A stretch of 10,078 nt of DNA from Candidatus Poribacteria bacterium (GTDB taxonomy: Bacteria > Poribacteria > WGA-4E > WGA-3G). This document shows positions 1 through 7,850 of the stretch, piece after piece. Numbering within the stretch: the stretch's first letter is position 1; each line of letters starts with the position of its first letter. A program made the position numbers and the translations under genes. The stretch spans positions 1 to 10,078 of the forward strand of contig VXZL01000372.1 of NCBI GenBank assembly GCA_009845505.1, read 5' to 3'. The notes below the pieces were generated by a model. The model worked only from the letters and a program-made list of their open reading frames with translations. It was not told where the DNA came from and ran no database searches.

Positions 1-149
1 TGTTCAGCTGCAGTTATTCGTAGTTGTTTAGTGACTGTATTGTCGTGTTTTTCTAATAGATCTGCTGTGAAATCTTCAAGTAATTCGCCTTTTTGTTTTT
101 TGGGGCTGCCTGGAGATGTTGCAACTTCAATACGTGCTTTATGTTCCAT
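1..149 (-). CDS. Partial gene, N-terminus of a possible Mrr-like restriction endonuclease
   Basis: Reading leftwards from an ATG at 149, the frame stays open for 49 codons to the window edge, so only the N-terminus is present. The start is supported by a GGAG (plus-strand CTCC at 156-159) six bases upstream. The peptide starts MEHKARIEVATSPGSPKK and continues into a segment of the form KGELLEDFTADLLEK...TKQLRIT. This resembles the opening helix and first strand of Mrr-type/PDDEXK nuclease domains (G-x-x-x-E-x-F-x-x-x-L-L, then a strand before the metal-binding Asp). The catalytic residues would lie outside the window, so activity cannot be judged. It lies in the same orientation as, and 140 bases downstream of, the DUF499 ATPase, so it is probably another part of the same locus. 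That the gene is real is fairly sure; the nuclease assignment is inference from a short stretch. Confidence 0.6.
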   Translation of the reverse strand, partial: MEHKARIEVATSPGSPKKQKGELLEDFTADLLEKHDNTVTKQLRITAAE

Positions 150-289
150 TATGTACTCCGTAACTTTATACGTGTATTGGTATTCAACAATTGTTCCAAG
201 GTCGAAGTTTGCAGCGCATCAGTTCCATTAATTAGACTTTTGAATTAAGGTTACCTTTGGCATGAAAGCATCATGAACCAGGACGGAAC

Positions 290-3200
290 TTAACCAAACT
301 TCAGTTTATCCGTGACCTTCCGAAGTGCTTCGTTTATCTTTTCCAACACCTCACTTGACGGGGGGCCTCCCTCAGCACTAATTGTGATACGAAACTTAAA
401 ATCGAGCTCCGGTGCGATTTCAGCCAAATCAATAACCGTTTCAGGCAACTCTTGAACTTCAAGTTCGGTTAACTCAGATTCAGCATGGCGCATCCACGCT
501 GGCTTCCGTACCCGGGTTTTATAAAATCCGTTGGTTAAGGATTCTGCATCAGAGGCGATTATGCCAGTCTTAATAGCCTGTTCTACAGCATAGCGGAACA
601 CATCATCAGAAATAGAAATGCCTCTTTTGGCTTCCAGTGTCTCTTTAATCAACGCGAGTGTGGGTTGTCCAGATTCCCAAGCGGATTCTGCGTCATTTCC
701 AATAAGGTCGTTCGGGGCTATAGTCACGGGGGCTTGGGAAACTTTTAAACCGATCTTGTCTGCTTCTGCAGGTGGACAGGGCCACGGTGGACTCCCTTCA
801 ATGAATTCAAAGCGTTTTTTATCCAGACCATCGTTGATAGCATCAACGGTTAATGACCAAGGAATTGGAGAGCCTTTGAGTAGTGCTAACGCGTGTATTA
901 TCTTACCGACAGATGAAGTTTCGTTCTCCCACGCGTCAGGCAGGTTGTTGTGGCTAAGTTCCGAACCGCTGATAGGTTCTAATGGCTTAAGCAATTCCAT
1001 ATCGTCGGTCATTTCTGCGTCAGGGATGTGCTCTTTAAGATAAGCTTTGTTGTCGCGGCGTGCCATGAGCAACCCCGCCTGAGTTGCAGACTGGATTGTT
1101 TTGAAAAGAATTTCGTCAGAGGCAAGTTTGGGAACATCGTCTCCTTTGAAGAATTCCCGAATTGCACCTACCGTAATCGGGAGATTATCGTCTTGCCATA
1201 ACTCTGATAATTGACCCGGACGCAAAAGTTCAGGACTGAGATTGTGAAGTTCCGCGTACGCAATTGGAACAATTTCTAACTCTTTTTTCCAAATATCTTC
1301 GTCCGTGAGGGATGCCTCGCGCCAGTAGGTTTGTTGAGATCCGTCTGGTCGGACAGTGCGTAACACAATTTGACCTTCTGTAACACCGCGCCGAAGTGTG
1401 TCAATGAATACTTGACGATTTAATAGTCTCGGCAAGCGTGGAAGACTCGCAAACATACCGTACAACCCTTGAACAGGCTTGGCGGTTTCGTCTTCTCCCC
1501 AGATGTCAAGGTAACTCTCTGGTGTGAGGAGTTCTGGGTCGAGTGAGGTCGCTAACAATCTATCTTCGTCAATCAGAGCTGCTTTCACGCGTTCAAAGGG
1601 TGAATTCGGCCCTGGGGGTAACAAACTCGCTTTAATATCGCCTTCTTCGTCAACAGCAAGCAGGACACTATAAGCGGCTATTATTGACTCTGCAATACCG
1701 GCTTGATCCGCTTGCTTACGTTGGGGCAGCAACATTTTTTGTTGTGGGTTGAGTAGATTTATGTCGTCTCCACTTTCGATTGATTCCCATCCGAGGATTT
1801 TACGAATACGTTGGCGGAGCCCTATCAGTCGCGAATTTTCGGGCGCAAGAACGATAACACTGTTCCGATACGTTCTGTTGAAAAAGGCTGCGAGCGATTC
1901 AGAGACGTTTTCACCGGGGACCGCCGTCCGTTCCGGCTCTGCAATCACAAAGCGAAGTTCTGGGTTTTCAGGGAGATCGGCGGCGGAGTGAGGGAGGGTA
2001 TGCACATTAACCTTATCTGAGTTTTTTCCAAGCGCAGCCTTTCTTATCCGCTCCTTTAAGTTTTCGGTGATTTGGTCTTCATTGATTCTGTTCATTGCGC
2101 GGACGTGCATATTGGTGAGATTCGGGGTTGTTCCCAAAGCCCAACTGTTTTCGTTTTCCTTGAGAAACCAAGAGGCTTCTCGCCACTCGGAGAGCCCTTT
2201 CTCAACAGACATTGGGTCAATATCGGCGTGTGTGAGTAGTAGGTAGAGATCTGCCAATTCTGCCTTTTGTCCTGCGGGTTGTGAATGTAAAAAAGTGGCA
2301 AGGACTGCGGCTTCAATCTCTCGGACTTTGAGCATCGGCAGGCCTTTCTGAACATTTCGAGATCTTTCGAGTTCACCTGTGAGGATGGGTATCCACCGCG
2401 TGCCTTCATCACAGGCTTTAACGAGCTCTTGAACGACATCCGAGAGTTCAGGACCAGTCGTAAGCAGCGCGCTCGGTCCGACAAACGCTGCGGGGTCTTT
2501 TCCGGCAGCCGCTCTCAGAATAAGCGCGAATGTCCGAAACATCCCACGCGTCCCTTGAAATCCATCCAGCTGTGTCCATTTTTGGTAGAAAACCTCGATG
2601 AGGTCCGGGTGAAATGGATAAGACTTGAGGAGTTCGCTATAGGCTTCCTGATCCTTATCCGACTCGCGGAGTGGCAATTTTTGTCTGGCTGCAATGAGAC
2701 TATCTACAACAGCACGGCGTGCTTGTTCCGGGGGAACATCTTCAAACAACCGCCGTCGGAGTAGTTCTGATACGTCCCCGCGTGAAACAGGTTCAACAGG
2801 CTTATCTAACCTATGAAATACCCCTTCCAGCATCTTTAGCACGCGAACACCGGTTGGATCCTCGCCGACAATATCAGAGGTAATGAGACTTGCTACAATT
2901 GCGGCGTTACTCACCTTCTCCACTGCCTGCGTAAGTGCTTGGAAGAAGTCTTGAAGGATCCCGAATCGGTTTGGATCATCATTGACAGCAGCGCGCGTAT
3001 ACATGAGTGCCTCATCAAGTAAGATGAGGGTGGACATTCCTTCCGCCTGTGGGATTTTGAGCAAGTCGCGAAGCGGCTGTTCCTGTGGGTTAATATAATC
3101 GGCTTCATGCTCGGCAACGATAGCGAGTCCTTTATCGCCGGCGAGTTGATACGCCAGGGCACCCCAGGGCGTTTGAACCCGCTTTCGTTTGCCGTCCGGA

Positions 3201-3637
3201 CTTACAACCGAAAGCCCTTTTTTCACATCAAATTCGTCGAACGGAAGGATAGCAACACGTGTCCGGGGCAGCGTCCCTAAGTCGCTGAATGCCATAAACT
3301 CCTGCACAGTGGAATGTGTTTGCAATTCAGTGCCGTGTTCTGCCAAGTGCAAGAGCGTGATGAGCGAGTGGGTTTTTCCGCCCCCGTAAGCAACTTGGAG
3401 CGTGATAACGGGATTGCCATCTTGTCCGGCTAACCGTCGGAGCACATCTCGCGCCAACGTCTTGAGATTATAGGTCGGGTAGGTACGGTCGAAAAAGAGG
3501 GTGGGGACTCGATAGACGTTGGGGGCATCTCCCGTTCGCACGGCGTAAAGGTCTGCTGCAAACTCAGCGAGTTCAAGTGTGCCTTGTCGGACATCATCTC
3601 TTAAAATACAGTGTTCATGCCATGCGTTATTGGCCAT
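290..3637 (-). CDS. DUF499-family P-loop ATPase of a DNA modification/defence locus
   Basis: This 1115-residue protein is a large AAA+/P-loop ATPase. Its Walker A motif, in the DUF499 form YGGGKTHSL, lies at about residues 84-92, and its Walker B (TLILLDEA) at about 203-210. Further on, SYPFHPDLI (about 339-347) and FQGTRGMFR (about 360-368) match the conserved block that supplies the sensor-2 or arginine-finger region in this family and in the related BREX ATPases BrxC/PglY. The remaining roughly 700 residues carry no motif I recognise; they probably form winged-helix and interaction domains. Family members are consistently encoded beside DUF1156 methylases in defence islands. A role as an ATP-driven partner of the methylase is inference. 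The ATG at 3637 has an AGAGGA site eight bases upstream and overlaps the preceding stop by 11 bases, indicating translational coupling to the MntA-HepT fusion. No signal peptide or membrane segment is evident, so the protein is cytoplasmic. Confidence 0.88.
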   Translation of the reverse strand: MANNAWHEHCILRDDVRQGTLELAEFAADLYAVRTGDAPNVYRVPTLFFDRTYPTYNLKTLARDVLRRLAGQDGNPVITLQVAYGGGKTHSLITLLHLAEHGTELQTHSTVQEFMAFSDLGTLPRTRVAILPFDEFDVKKGLSVVSPDGKRKRVQTPWGALAYQLAGDKGLAIVAEHEADYINPQEQPLRDLLKIPQAEGMSTLILLDEALMYTRAAVNDDPNRFGILQDFFQALTQAVEKVSNAAIVASLITSDIVGEDPTGVRVLKMLEGVFHRLDKPVEPVSRGDVSELLRRRLFEDVPPEQARRAVVDSLIAARQKLPLRESDKDQEAYSELLKSYPFHPDLIEVFYQKWTQLDGFQGTRGMFRTFALILRAAAGKDPAAFVGPSALLTTGPELSDVVQELVKACDEGTRWIPILTGELERSRNVQKGLPMLKVREIEAAVLATFLHSQPAGQKAELADLYLLLTHADIDPMSVEKGLSEWREASWFLKENENSWALGTTPNLTNMHVRAMNRINEDQITENLKERIRKAALGKNSDKVNVHTLPHSAADLPENPELRFVIAEPERTAVPGENVSESLAAFFNRTYRNSVIVLAPENSRLIGLRQRIRKILGWESIESGDDINLLNPQQKMLLPQRKQADQAGIAESIIAAYSVLLAVDEEGDIKASLLPPGPNSPFERVKAALIDEDRLLATSLDPELLTPESYLDIWGEDETAKPVQGLYGMFASLPRLPRLLNRQVFIDTLRRGVTEGQIVLRTVRPDGSQQTYWREASLTDEDIWKKELEIVPIAYAELHNLSPELLRPGQLSELWQDDNLPITVGAIREFFKGDDVPKLASDEILFKTIQSATQAGLLMARRDNKAYLKEHIPDAEMTDDMELLKPLEPISGSELSHNNLPDAWENETSSVGKIIHALALLKGSPIPWSLTVDAINDGLDKKRFEFIEGSPPWPCPPAEADKIGLKVSQAPVTIAPNDLIGNDAESAWESGQPTLALIKETLEAKRGISISDDVFRYAVEQAIKTGIIASDAESLTNGFYKTRVRKPAWMRHAESELTELEVQELPETVIDLAEIAPELDFKFRITISAEGGPPSSEVLEKINEALRKVTDKLKFG

Positions 3638-4337
3638 GGGCTTGTTCCTCTTCCAAGTCTTTGAGAATCTGCGCGATGATAGGTTGAAGTGGAGGAATCA
3701 TTTCCGTAACAACCTCCCAGACGATAGTGTAGTTAACGTCAAAATACGCATGGATAATCCGGTCCCGCATTCCTGCCATCTGTCGCCATGGCACTTGGGA
3801 GTACTTTTGCCGAACCGTTTTCGGAACATTCTTAGTCGCTTCCCCAATAATTTCAAGTTTTCGGACGACAGCAGAAGCGGTTTTATCATCAGCAACAAAT
3901 GCCTCGAAATCCATTCCTTCAACGAATATCTGAGCAGTACCCATTGCCTCAAAAATATCTTTCAGATAAAGTCGGTAGTTTCTCATAGGTGGCCCGTTTG
4001 TTTCGACACAACGTCTCGATTGGAGCTTGGTGAAGCCCTCTATGTCGATTTCAACACTTATCATTTCGCTGAAAACGGATGAACGCAGCTCTTCGCGAAG
4101 TGAATCCCGGGACACGACATCTACTTTACACCCGAGCTTGTCCTCCAAAAATTGCTCCAGCCCGATCATATCAAAGAGATTAACACCGTCGTCAAAATCC
4201 ACTAAGAGATCCAAATCGCTATCTGCGTGGAAATCTCCGCGCGCGTAGGAACCGAAGACGGCTTTAATCTGCGCCTTGTACTGCTTGCGGATTTTGTCCT
4301 TTTCTTCTGTTACTATTTTTTTTAGTGCTTCAATCAT
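3627..4337 (-). CDS. MntA-HepT fusion: nucleotidyltransferase antitoxin joined to HEPN RNase
   Basis: One continuous 236-residue frame carries both halves of a MntA/HepT toxin-antitoxin pair. Residues 1 to about 100 are a minimal nucleotidyltransferase: GSYARG at 29-34 followed by DLD at 41-43 gives an exact GSX10DXD motif, with a third acidic residue probably D73 in KVDVV. A linker of about 17 residues leads to a HepT/DUF86 HEPN domain from about 118 (MRNYRLYLKDIF). It contains the RX4HXY motif as R191, H196 and Y198. In characterised pairs HepT is an RNase that MntA silences by adenylylating that Tyr; here both would act within one chain. The start at 4337 has AAGGA eight bases upstream. 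The internal ATG at 3986 begins the HepT half but has no good ribosome site, so a separately made HepT is possible but unlikely. The two halves are normally separate genes. The stop overlaps the DUF499 gene start by 11 bases. Confidence 0.87.
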   Translation of the reverse strand: MIEALKKIVTEEKDKIRKQYKAQIKAVFGSYARGDFHADSDLDLLVDFDDGVNLFDMIGLEQFLEDKLGCKVDVVSRDSLREELRSSVFSEMISVEIDIEGFTKLQSRRCVETNGPPMRNYRLYLKDIFEAMGTAQIFVEGMDFEAFVADDKTASAVVRKLEIIGEATKNVPKTVRQKYSQVPWRQMAGMRDRIIHAYFDVNYTIVWEVVTEMIPPLQPIIAQILKDLEEEQAHGQ

Positions 4338-4407
4338 AACGCAATTCCTTAGGTATCAAACGGGCAATCTCGCTTACAAATTTTGGGGATCGCGTGCTTC
4401 TCTGTTA

Positions 4408-4752
4408 TTAGTTGAACAAGGCGATCATGGCTATAATTACAGCGGCGATGGCTGCACCAGTGGTGAAGACGGTCAACATTCTACCACTGCCTTCCTGCTT
4501 TCCCTCCAATTTGCCTTTGATCCATCCGACATCGTGCTTCAATTGCCCGACGTGGGTTTCAATAGCATCGAGCCGTTTTTCTAAGCGTTCGTTAGTGGTA
4601 TCAAGTCGTTTTTCTAAACGCTCGTTATCTGTTTTCCTTTGTGCCTCAATGGTATCGAGTTGTTTTTCTAAACGGTCATAGCGTTCTTTGCTTTGTTCTT
4701 TAATTTCTCCTAAGGCAGTAAGTATCATATTCTGAAAATCTTGATCTGTCAT
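4408..4752 (-). CDS. Small coiled-coil protein with C-terminal membrane anchor
   Basis: I do not recognise the family. From the ATG at 4752 the product is 114 residues. An upstream in-frame ATG at 4788 would add 12 residues, but the perfect AAAGGAGG (4761-4768) eight bases before 4752 decides the start. Residues from about 5 to 85 are strongly charged and helical, with RLEKQLD/RLEKRLD units repeated at 18- and 11-residue spacing, typical of a long coiled coil. After a short GKQEGSGR linker comes one hydrophobic segment of about 20 residues (LTVFTTGAAIAAVIIAMIAL), which ends almost at the C-terminus. This architecture suggests a tail-anchored inner-membrane protein with a cytoplasmic oligomerising stalk, loosely like phage XhlA-type or Bdr-type proteins. 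It ends in tandem TAA TAA stops and has its own promoter. It is the first gene of the block leading to MntA-HepT and DUF499. Its role in the locus is unknown; a membrane sensor or effector is speculation. Confidence 0.8.
   Translation of the reverse strand: MTDQDFQNMILTALGEIKEQSKERYDRLEKQLDTIEAQRKTDNERLEKRLDTTNERLEKRLDAIETHVGQLKHDVGWIKGKLEGKQEGSGRMLTVFTTGAAIAAVIIAMIALFN
4562..4681 (-). repeat. Three imperfect 33-bp coding repeats in the coiled-coil gene
   Basis: Units at 4562-4594, 4595-4627 and 4649-4681 share a plus-strand core of GTATCGAGT followed by CGTTTTTCTAAACG with few differences. The first two are directly tandem and the third is offset by 21 bases. Each encodes an 11-residue unit of the form (N/Y)(E/D)RLEK(R/Q)LD(T/A)(T/I). 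The similarity persists at DNA level, which suggests fairly recent internal duplication, and copy number could vary between strains by slippage without breaking frame. Confidence 0.8.
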
Positions 4753-4760
4753 CTCTATCG

Positions 4761-4768
4761 CCTCCTTT
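4761..4768 (-). promoter_or_regulatory. Consensus ribosome binding site AAAGGAGG
   Basis: The minus strand reads AAAGGAGG, then eight bases, then the ATG at 4752. It is the strongest Shine-Dalgarno sequence in the window and decides the start of the coiled-coil gene over the in-frame ATG at 4788, which lies upstream of it. Confidence 0.85.
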
Positions 4769-4798
4769 GGTGAATCGTTTCCATACAATGTATAGGGC

Positions 4799-4828
4799 AG
4801 TTTAACACGACTTGCCTGTTAAAGTCAA
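4799..4828 (-). promoter_or_regulatory. Sigma70-type promoter for the coiled-coil/MntA-HepT/DUF499 block
   Basis: On the minus strand a -35 box TTGACT (4823-4828) and a -10 box TAAACT (4799-4804) are separated by 18 bases. The -35 matches TTGACA at five of six positions and the -10 matches TATAAT at four of six. Transcription would begin around 4790, leaving a leader of about 40 bases before the AAAGGAGG site. This suggests the left block can be transcribed independently of the methylase operon. It is a sequence prediction only. Confidence 0.55.
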
Positions 4829-4919
4829 CCGAAAATCAATTGTAATTTCTTATGATTGACTATGATTTTCATGAGAATTATAGTGCGAATTATCGCGGCT
4901 GACCCGAATTTCGCGGATT
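4829..4919. repeat. Degenerate short-period intergenic repeat after the methylase gene
   Basis: The stretch directly after the methylase stop is non-coding in all frames I checked. On the minus strand it is a series of related words: AATCCGCGA, AATTCGGGTC, CCGCGAT, AATTCGCAC, AATTCTCATG, AATCATAGTC, AATCATAAGA, AATTACAATT. The AAT steps are mostly 10-12 bases apart. TATGATT occurs twice ten bases apart (4851-4857, 4861-4867). It has no strong hairpin with a U-tract, so I do not call a terminator. It looks like an eroded tandem repeat and may occur between other operons of this genome. Confidence 0.5.
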
Positions 4920-7850
4920 TTAAGAAATATCGTCAAATGTGAGTTGCCCTTCGGTTTCATGTGTGGGCTGCCTTGGAGATGAACCCCCACTGCTCGGTTC
5001 TCCGGGTTCATAATTGATGAGTGTCTCTAAAAGCGGTCTGTCGCTGGAATTCTGCGGACTTGTTTCGATGAGTGCCTGAACGACGGCTTTAAAAAGGGTG
5101 TTTTCTTGCAGGCCATACTCGTGGAAGTAGGCATTCATCTGTGCGCTTTCGCCTGCATTCCAAAGTTTCATGACTCTGTGAATCATGTCTATCATCGGAA
5201 TTCTTCCGGAGGTATGGGCATAACCGATCCGCTCTGAAGTACGTTCGGTGGATCCGAGGAGTTTCATGTTAGAACCGACCTTCTTCAGGATGCCAATTTT
5301 CGGTGCGCGAAGATCGTCAAGTGAAACCCCATATCCTTGTGCTAAGAGGATGCACTCACCTACGGGTGCGTTTTCTGTACCGAAGTAGTCTTTGTGCATC
5401 AGATAGTAGCGCGTCCATTCATCCAATGCTTCAGTACTTGCACCTTGCAGAACCTTGCCTAATGCAAAATCAGTGACGATACGACGTACCTCAGTCAAGA
5501 ATTCGCTAACCGTAAATGGTTCGCCTGTTTGTCTCCTGACTTCTTTGTAGCTGGAGTAACTTTCCAAGGCAGGTCCGATTGCTGCCCAGACGAAGTCGGG
5601 ACCTTGGATGCCTTGGTCCCAGAAATAGCGGAGGCGTTCCGTAATCCGTTGCTGCATTTCACGCTTGACTTTACCATAATGTCCATTTTTGGCATTTGCT
5701 GGGCGTTTTCGGCATACCATCCAGAGTGAAGTCGCGAGTGCAGCACTCCCCTGGGCTCTCATTCTCCGTCCTTGTTCAGTGTTGATCGGCCAAGATGCCG
5801 TAACCACTAAGTCAGATCCAATCATTGCCTTAACAAGGGTTTCCCAAGCGGCGGGATCTTTGTGGGCAAAAACAATCACTATTCTACCATTGTCAGACAG
5901 TGATCCGTTCGCTGCTCGAAAACTTTCTCCCATACCTTTTTCGTAAAACCTTTTTGCTTTATCATTATTTCCGTCAAAACGTCCAGCGTATTGAACAAGT
6001 TCATTGATCTTAGGCGTGAGTGGCTCCGATACAACACCGGAAAACTGAGTACCGATCATGCGGCGAAGCCATACAAAAAAGAAGTCAGAAAGATCGGCGT
6101 AAGGGATTAGGTCATAGTACGGTGGATCGGTGACAATAGCATCGGCTTTTCGGTCAATTGGATCAGTCGCAGATTGATGTAAAATTAGACAATGCGGTGT
6201 TTTCGTTGTGTGAGCTTTACAAATTGTTTCCAAGGAAGAGAGAATTTTGTTGAGACAGAGCTGATAACCGCCTCGCACTTCATTGGGAATCGCACTTTCG
6301 CTAAAATCCCACGTCATCGGAAGGGTATATCGAACAAAAGTATGACCTATTTGCTGCCCACTTGGTTCCCAGGCTATTAGGGTTGAGTTAAAATCCAGCA
6401 TTCTATCAAAAGCACAAGCCAAATATCCGTTAATCGCCTCCAACCATTCTGGTGGATATCCAATGTTCTCCATCTCTCGCTGTGCTGCGTGTGCCCACCT
6501 CACAAACGTCATCAGTGTCAGCAATTGCCGATTTGTGAATAGGTCTGTCCATTTCTTGAAACCGTAAAGTGGTGGTGAAATTGCTCGTCCAGCCCCGGAG
6601 GTATCACTTTGCGGTAATGCTTCGTCAGGCATCCCATGTAAAATTGCCTTAGCAATTGCTTTCAACTCCTCTGTTGGTATTTCTGCTTTATCAATTTCTC
6701 CTTGTCTCGGTAGGCGGTACTCCTTACTGTATTCTTCTTTATAAACGACTGCTGTCATCTGTACCCTGAGTTTGTTCTCATGTCCACACCGTTTGATGTA
6801 GTCCGCTGGTTGTTGTGAATCGCAAAACGGACAGATAGCTTTTATCGCTTTTGTGGCCGACATCGTGGGTTTGCCAACATCATCTACGTTTTTGGGTGTG
6901 GATATCTCAAAGCGGACATGTTTTGTCGTAAGATCCGGACATAACTTGAGAGCACGTCTGGCATTGATGATAACCTTCGTCTGATTTCTTGTCTTTTTGA
7001 GTCTGAGAAAGTCAGGACGTTGTCGATTTTCTGGGGTATCTTTAAGGGTTTTCTCCGTCTTCTTACATAGCCATAGTGTTTTGAGCAATGGAATAGTGGC
7101 CCCACACTGTGGATCTTGGCACGGAATGGTTCGCGCCCAGAGATAGGCGACCGTTGGTTTGTTGTCAATCACCGGATAGTATTGCACAAGTTCTTTACGG
7201 GCGTTTTCTAAGATCCATTGGCCCCATAAACGCACATGGTCGGAGAGATCGCCGTTTGTCAGGTTGGGAGGTTCCTCAAGGTTAAGGTCGGGGAGTTTCG
7301 CTGTTTTTCCGGCGAGACGTTGCGGATATTCAAGCATGCATTTGAGAAGAAACCACGCAACTGGGTTATAGTCGTTGGCTATAACCTCACAACCGAGTCG
7401 CATCGCCTCAAAAGGAATCGCTCCACCACCGGCAAACATATCCAGTACTTTTGGCGGGTGTCCATCGTAAGCCATTAAAATGAGTTCTCTGGCGATTCGG
7501 AGTTTGTTCACCCATCGTCCATCCCGATCTTTTGCGTCCCAATCGCCGTGTCCATTTTCGTCGCCCCATCGGGTCAGTGAAGCAATAAGATCGTTGCACA
7601 AATATTCTCGTTGTTTTTCAGGTAAAGGTGATCCTGAAAGACGTGTGTATTCCTCTTTCATCCTTTCGGGGGCATCGGCAGGATCTGGGAGTAGCGTGGC
7701 TATCGTCACAGCACGGCATGCGGCAAGTGGTCTGCGTGCCGGCCAAACGTGAAGTGAGGAAATATGTCCAGGGAGCGGATTCTTTTCGTGTTTTGAATCT
7801 TCGGAGACCTTTTTCAGTGGAAAGGCTTCCTCGATGAGTCTACGTGGCAA
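4920..7850 (-). CDS. DUF1156-type DNA methyltransferase (N6-adenine or N4-cytosine)
   Basis: This large S-adenosylmethionine-dependent DNA methylase has about 976 residues from the proposed TTG start at 7850. Its N-terminus (PRRLIEEAFPLKKVS, then LHVWPARRPLA at about 33-43) is the DUF1156 signature. The SAM-binding motif VLDMFAGGGAIPFEA lies at about 135-149, and the catalytic DPPYYD motif (575-580) marks exocyclic-amino methylation. Between them is an insertion of about 430 residues with possible zinc ligands: C244, C249, C262, C340, C343, C355, H357. The C-terminal 250 residues include NTEQGRRMRAQGSAAL, usual in this family. TTG at 7850 is preferred because AAAGGA (7859-7864) sits eight bases upstream and the product then begins where relatives do; ATG at 7880 is an alternative that adds ten residues. 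The start overlaps the HNH gene's stop by 11 bases. It probably marks host DNA so that the locus's nuclease or nucleases spare it. Confidence 0.88.
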   Translation of the reverse strand: MPRRLIEEAFPLKKVSEDSKHEKNPLPGHISSLHVWPARRPLAACRAVTIATLLPDPADAPERMKEEYTRLSGSPLPEKQREYLCNDLIASLTRWGDENGHGDWDAKDRDGRWVNKLRIARELILMAYDGHPPKVLDMFAGGGAIPFEAMRLGCEVIANDYNPVAWFLLKCMLEYPQRLAGKTAKLPDLNLEEPPNLTNGDLSDHVRLWGQWILENARKELVQYYPVIDNKPTVAYLWARTIPCQDPQCGATIPLLKTLWLCKKTEKTLKDTPENRQRPDFLRLKKTRNQTKVIINARRALKLCPDLTTKHVRFEISTPKNVDDVGKPTMSATKAIKAICPFCDSQQPADYIKRCGHENKLRVQMTAVVYKEEYSKEYRLPRQGEIDKAEIPTEELKAIAKAILHGMPDEALPQSDTSGAGRAISPPLYGFKKWTDLFTNRQLLTLMTFVRWAHAAQREMENIGYPPEWLEAINGYLACAFDRMLDFNSTLIAWEPSGQQIGHTFVRYTLPMTWDFSESAIPNEVRGGYQLCLNKILSSLETICKAHTTKTPHCLILHQSATDPIDRKADAIVTDPPYYDLIPYADLSDFFFVWLRRMIGTQFSGVVSEPLTPKINELVQYAGRFDGNNDKAKRFYEKGMGESFRAANGSLSDNGRIVIVFAHKDPAAWETLVKAMIGSDLVVTASWPINTEQGRRMRAQGSAALATSLWMVCRKRPANAKNGHYGKVKREMQQRITERLRYFWDQGIQGPDFVWAAIGPALESYSSYKEVRRQTGEPFTVSEFLTEVRRIVTDFALGKVLQGASTEALDEWTRYYLMHKDYFGTENAPVGECILLAQGYGVSLDDLRAPKIGILKKVGSNMKLLGSTERTSERIGYAHTSGRIPMIDMIHRVMKLWNAGESAQMNAYFHEYGLQENTLFKAVVQALIETSPQNSSDRPLLETLINYEPGEPSSGGSSPRQPTHETEGQLTFDDIS

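Noticed and set aside
186..195. Ten-base palindrome AACAATTGTT in the gap before the left-edge gene
   Set aside because: The flanking bases do not extend the symmetry usefully and there is no U-tract, so it is neither a convincing terminator nor a supported operator. The 150-289 gap otherwise shows nothing I can name.
31..231. Plus-strand open frame of 66 codons
   Set aside because: It lies over the partial minus-strand gene, has no ribosome site, and its translation has no recognisable pattern.
618..1043. Plus-strand open frame of 141 codons
   Set aside because: It is antisense to the DUF499 C-terminal coding sequence and has low-complexity Ser-rich composition typical of a shadow frame.
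3579..4082. Plus-strand open frame of 167 codons
   Set aside because: It is antisense to the HepT half of the fusion and the start of the DUF499 gene, both of which carry conserved motifs. It has no ribosome site and reads as a shadow.
4338..4407. Possible promoter or terminator between the coiled-coil gene and the MntA-HepT fusion
   Set aside because: I found no paired -35/-10 boxes of quality and no hairpin. The 70-base gap has only the AAGGA ribosome site of the fusion gene.
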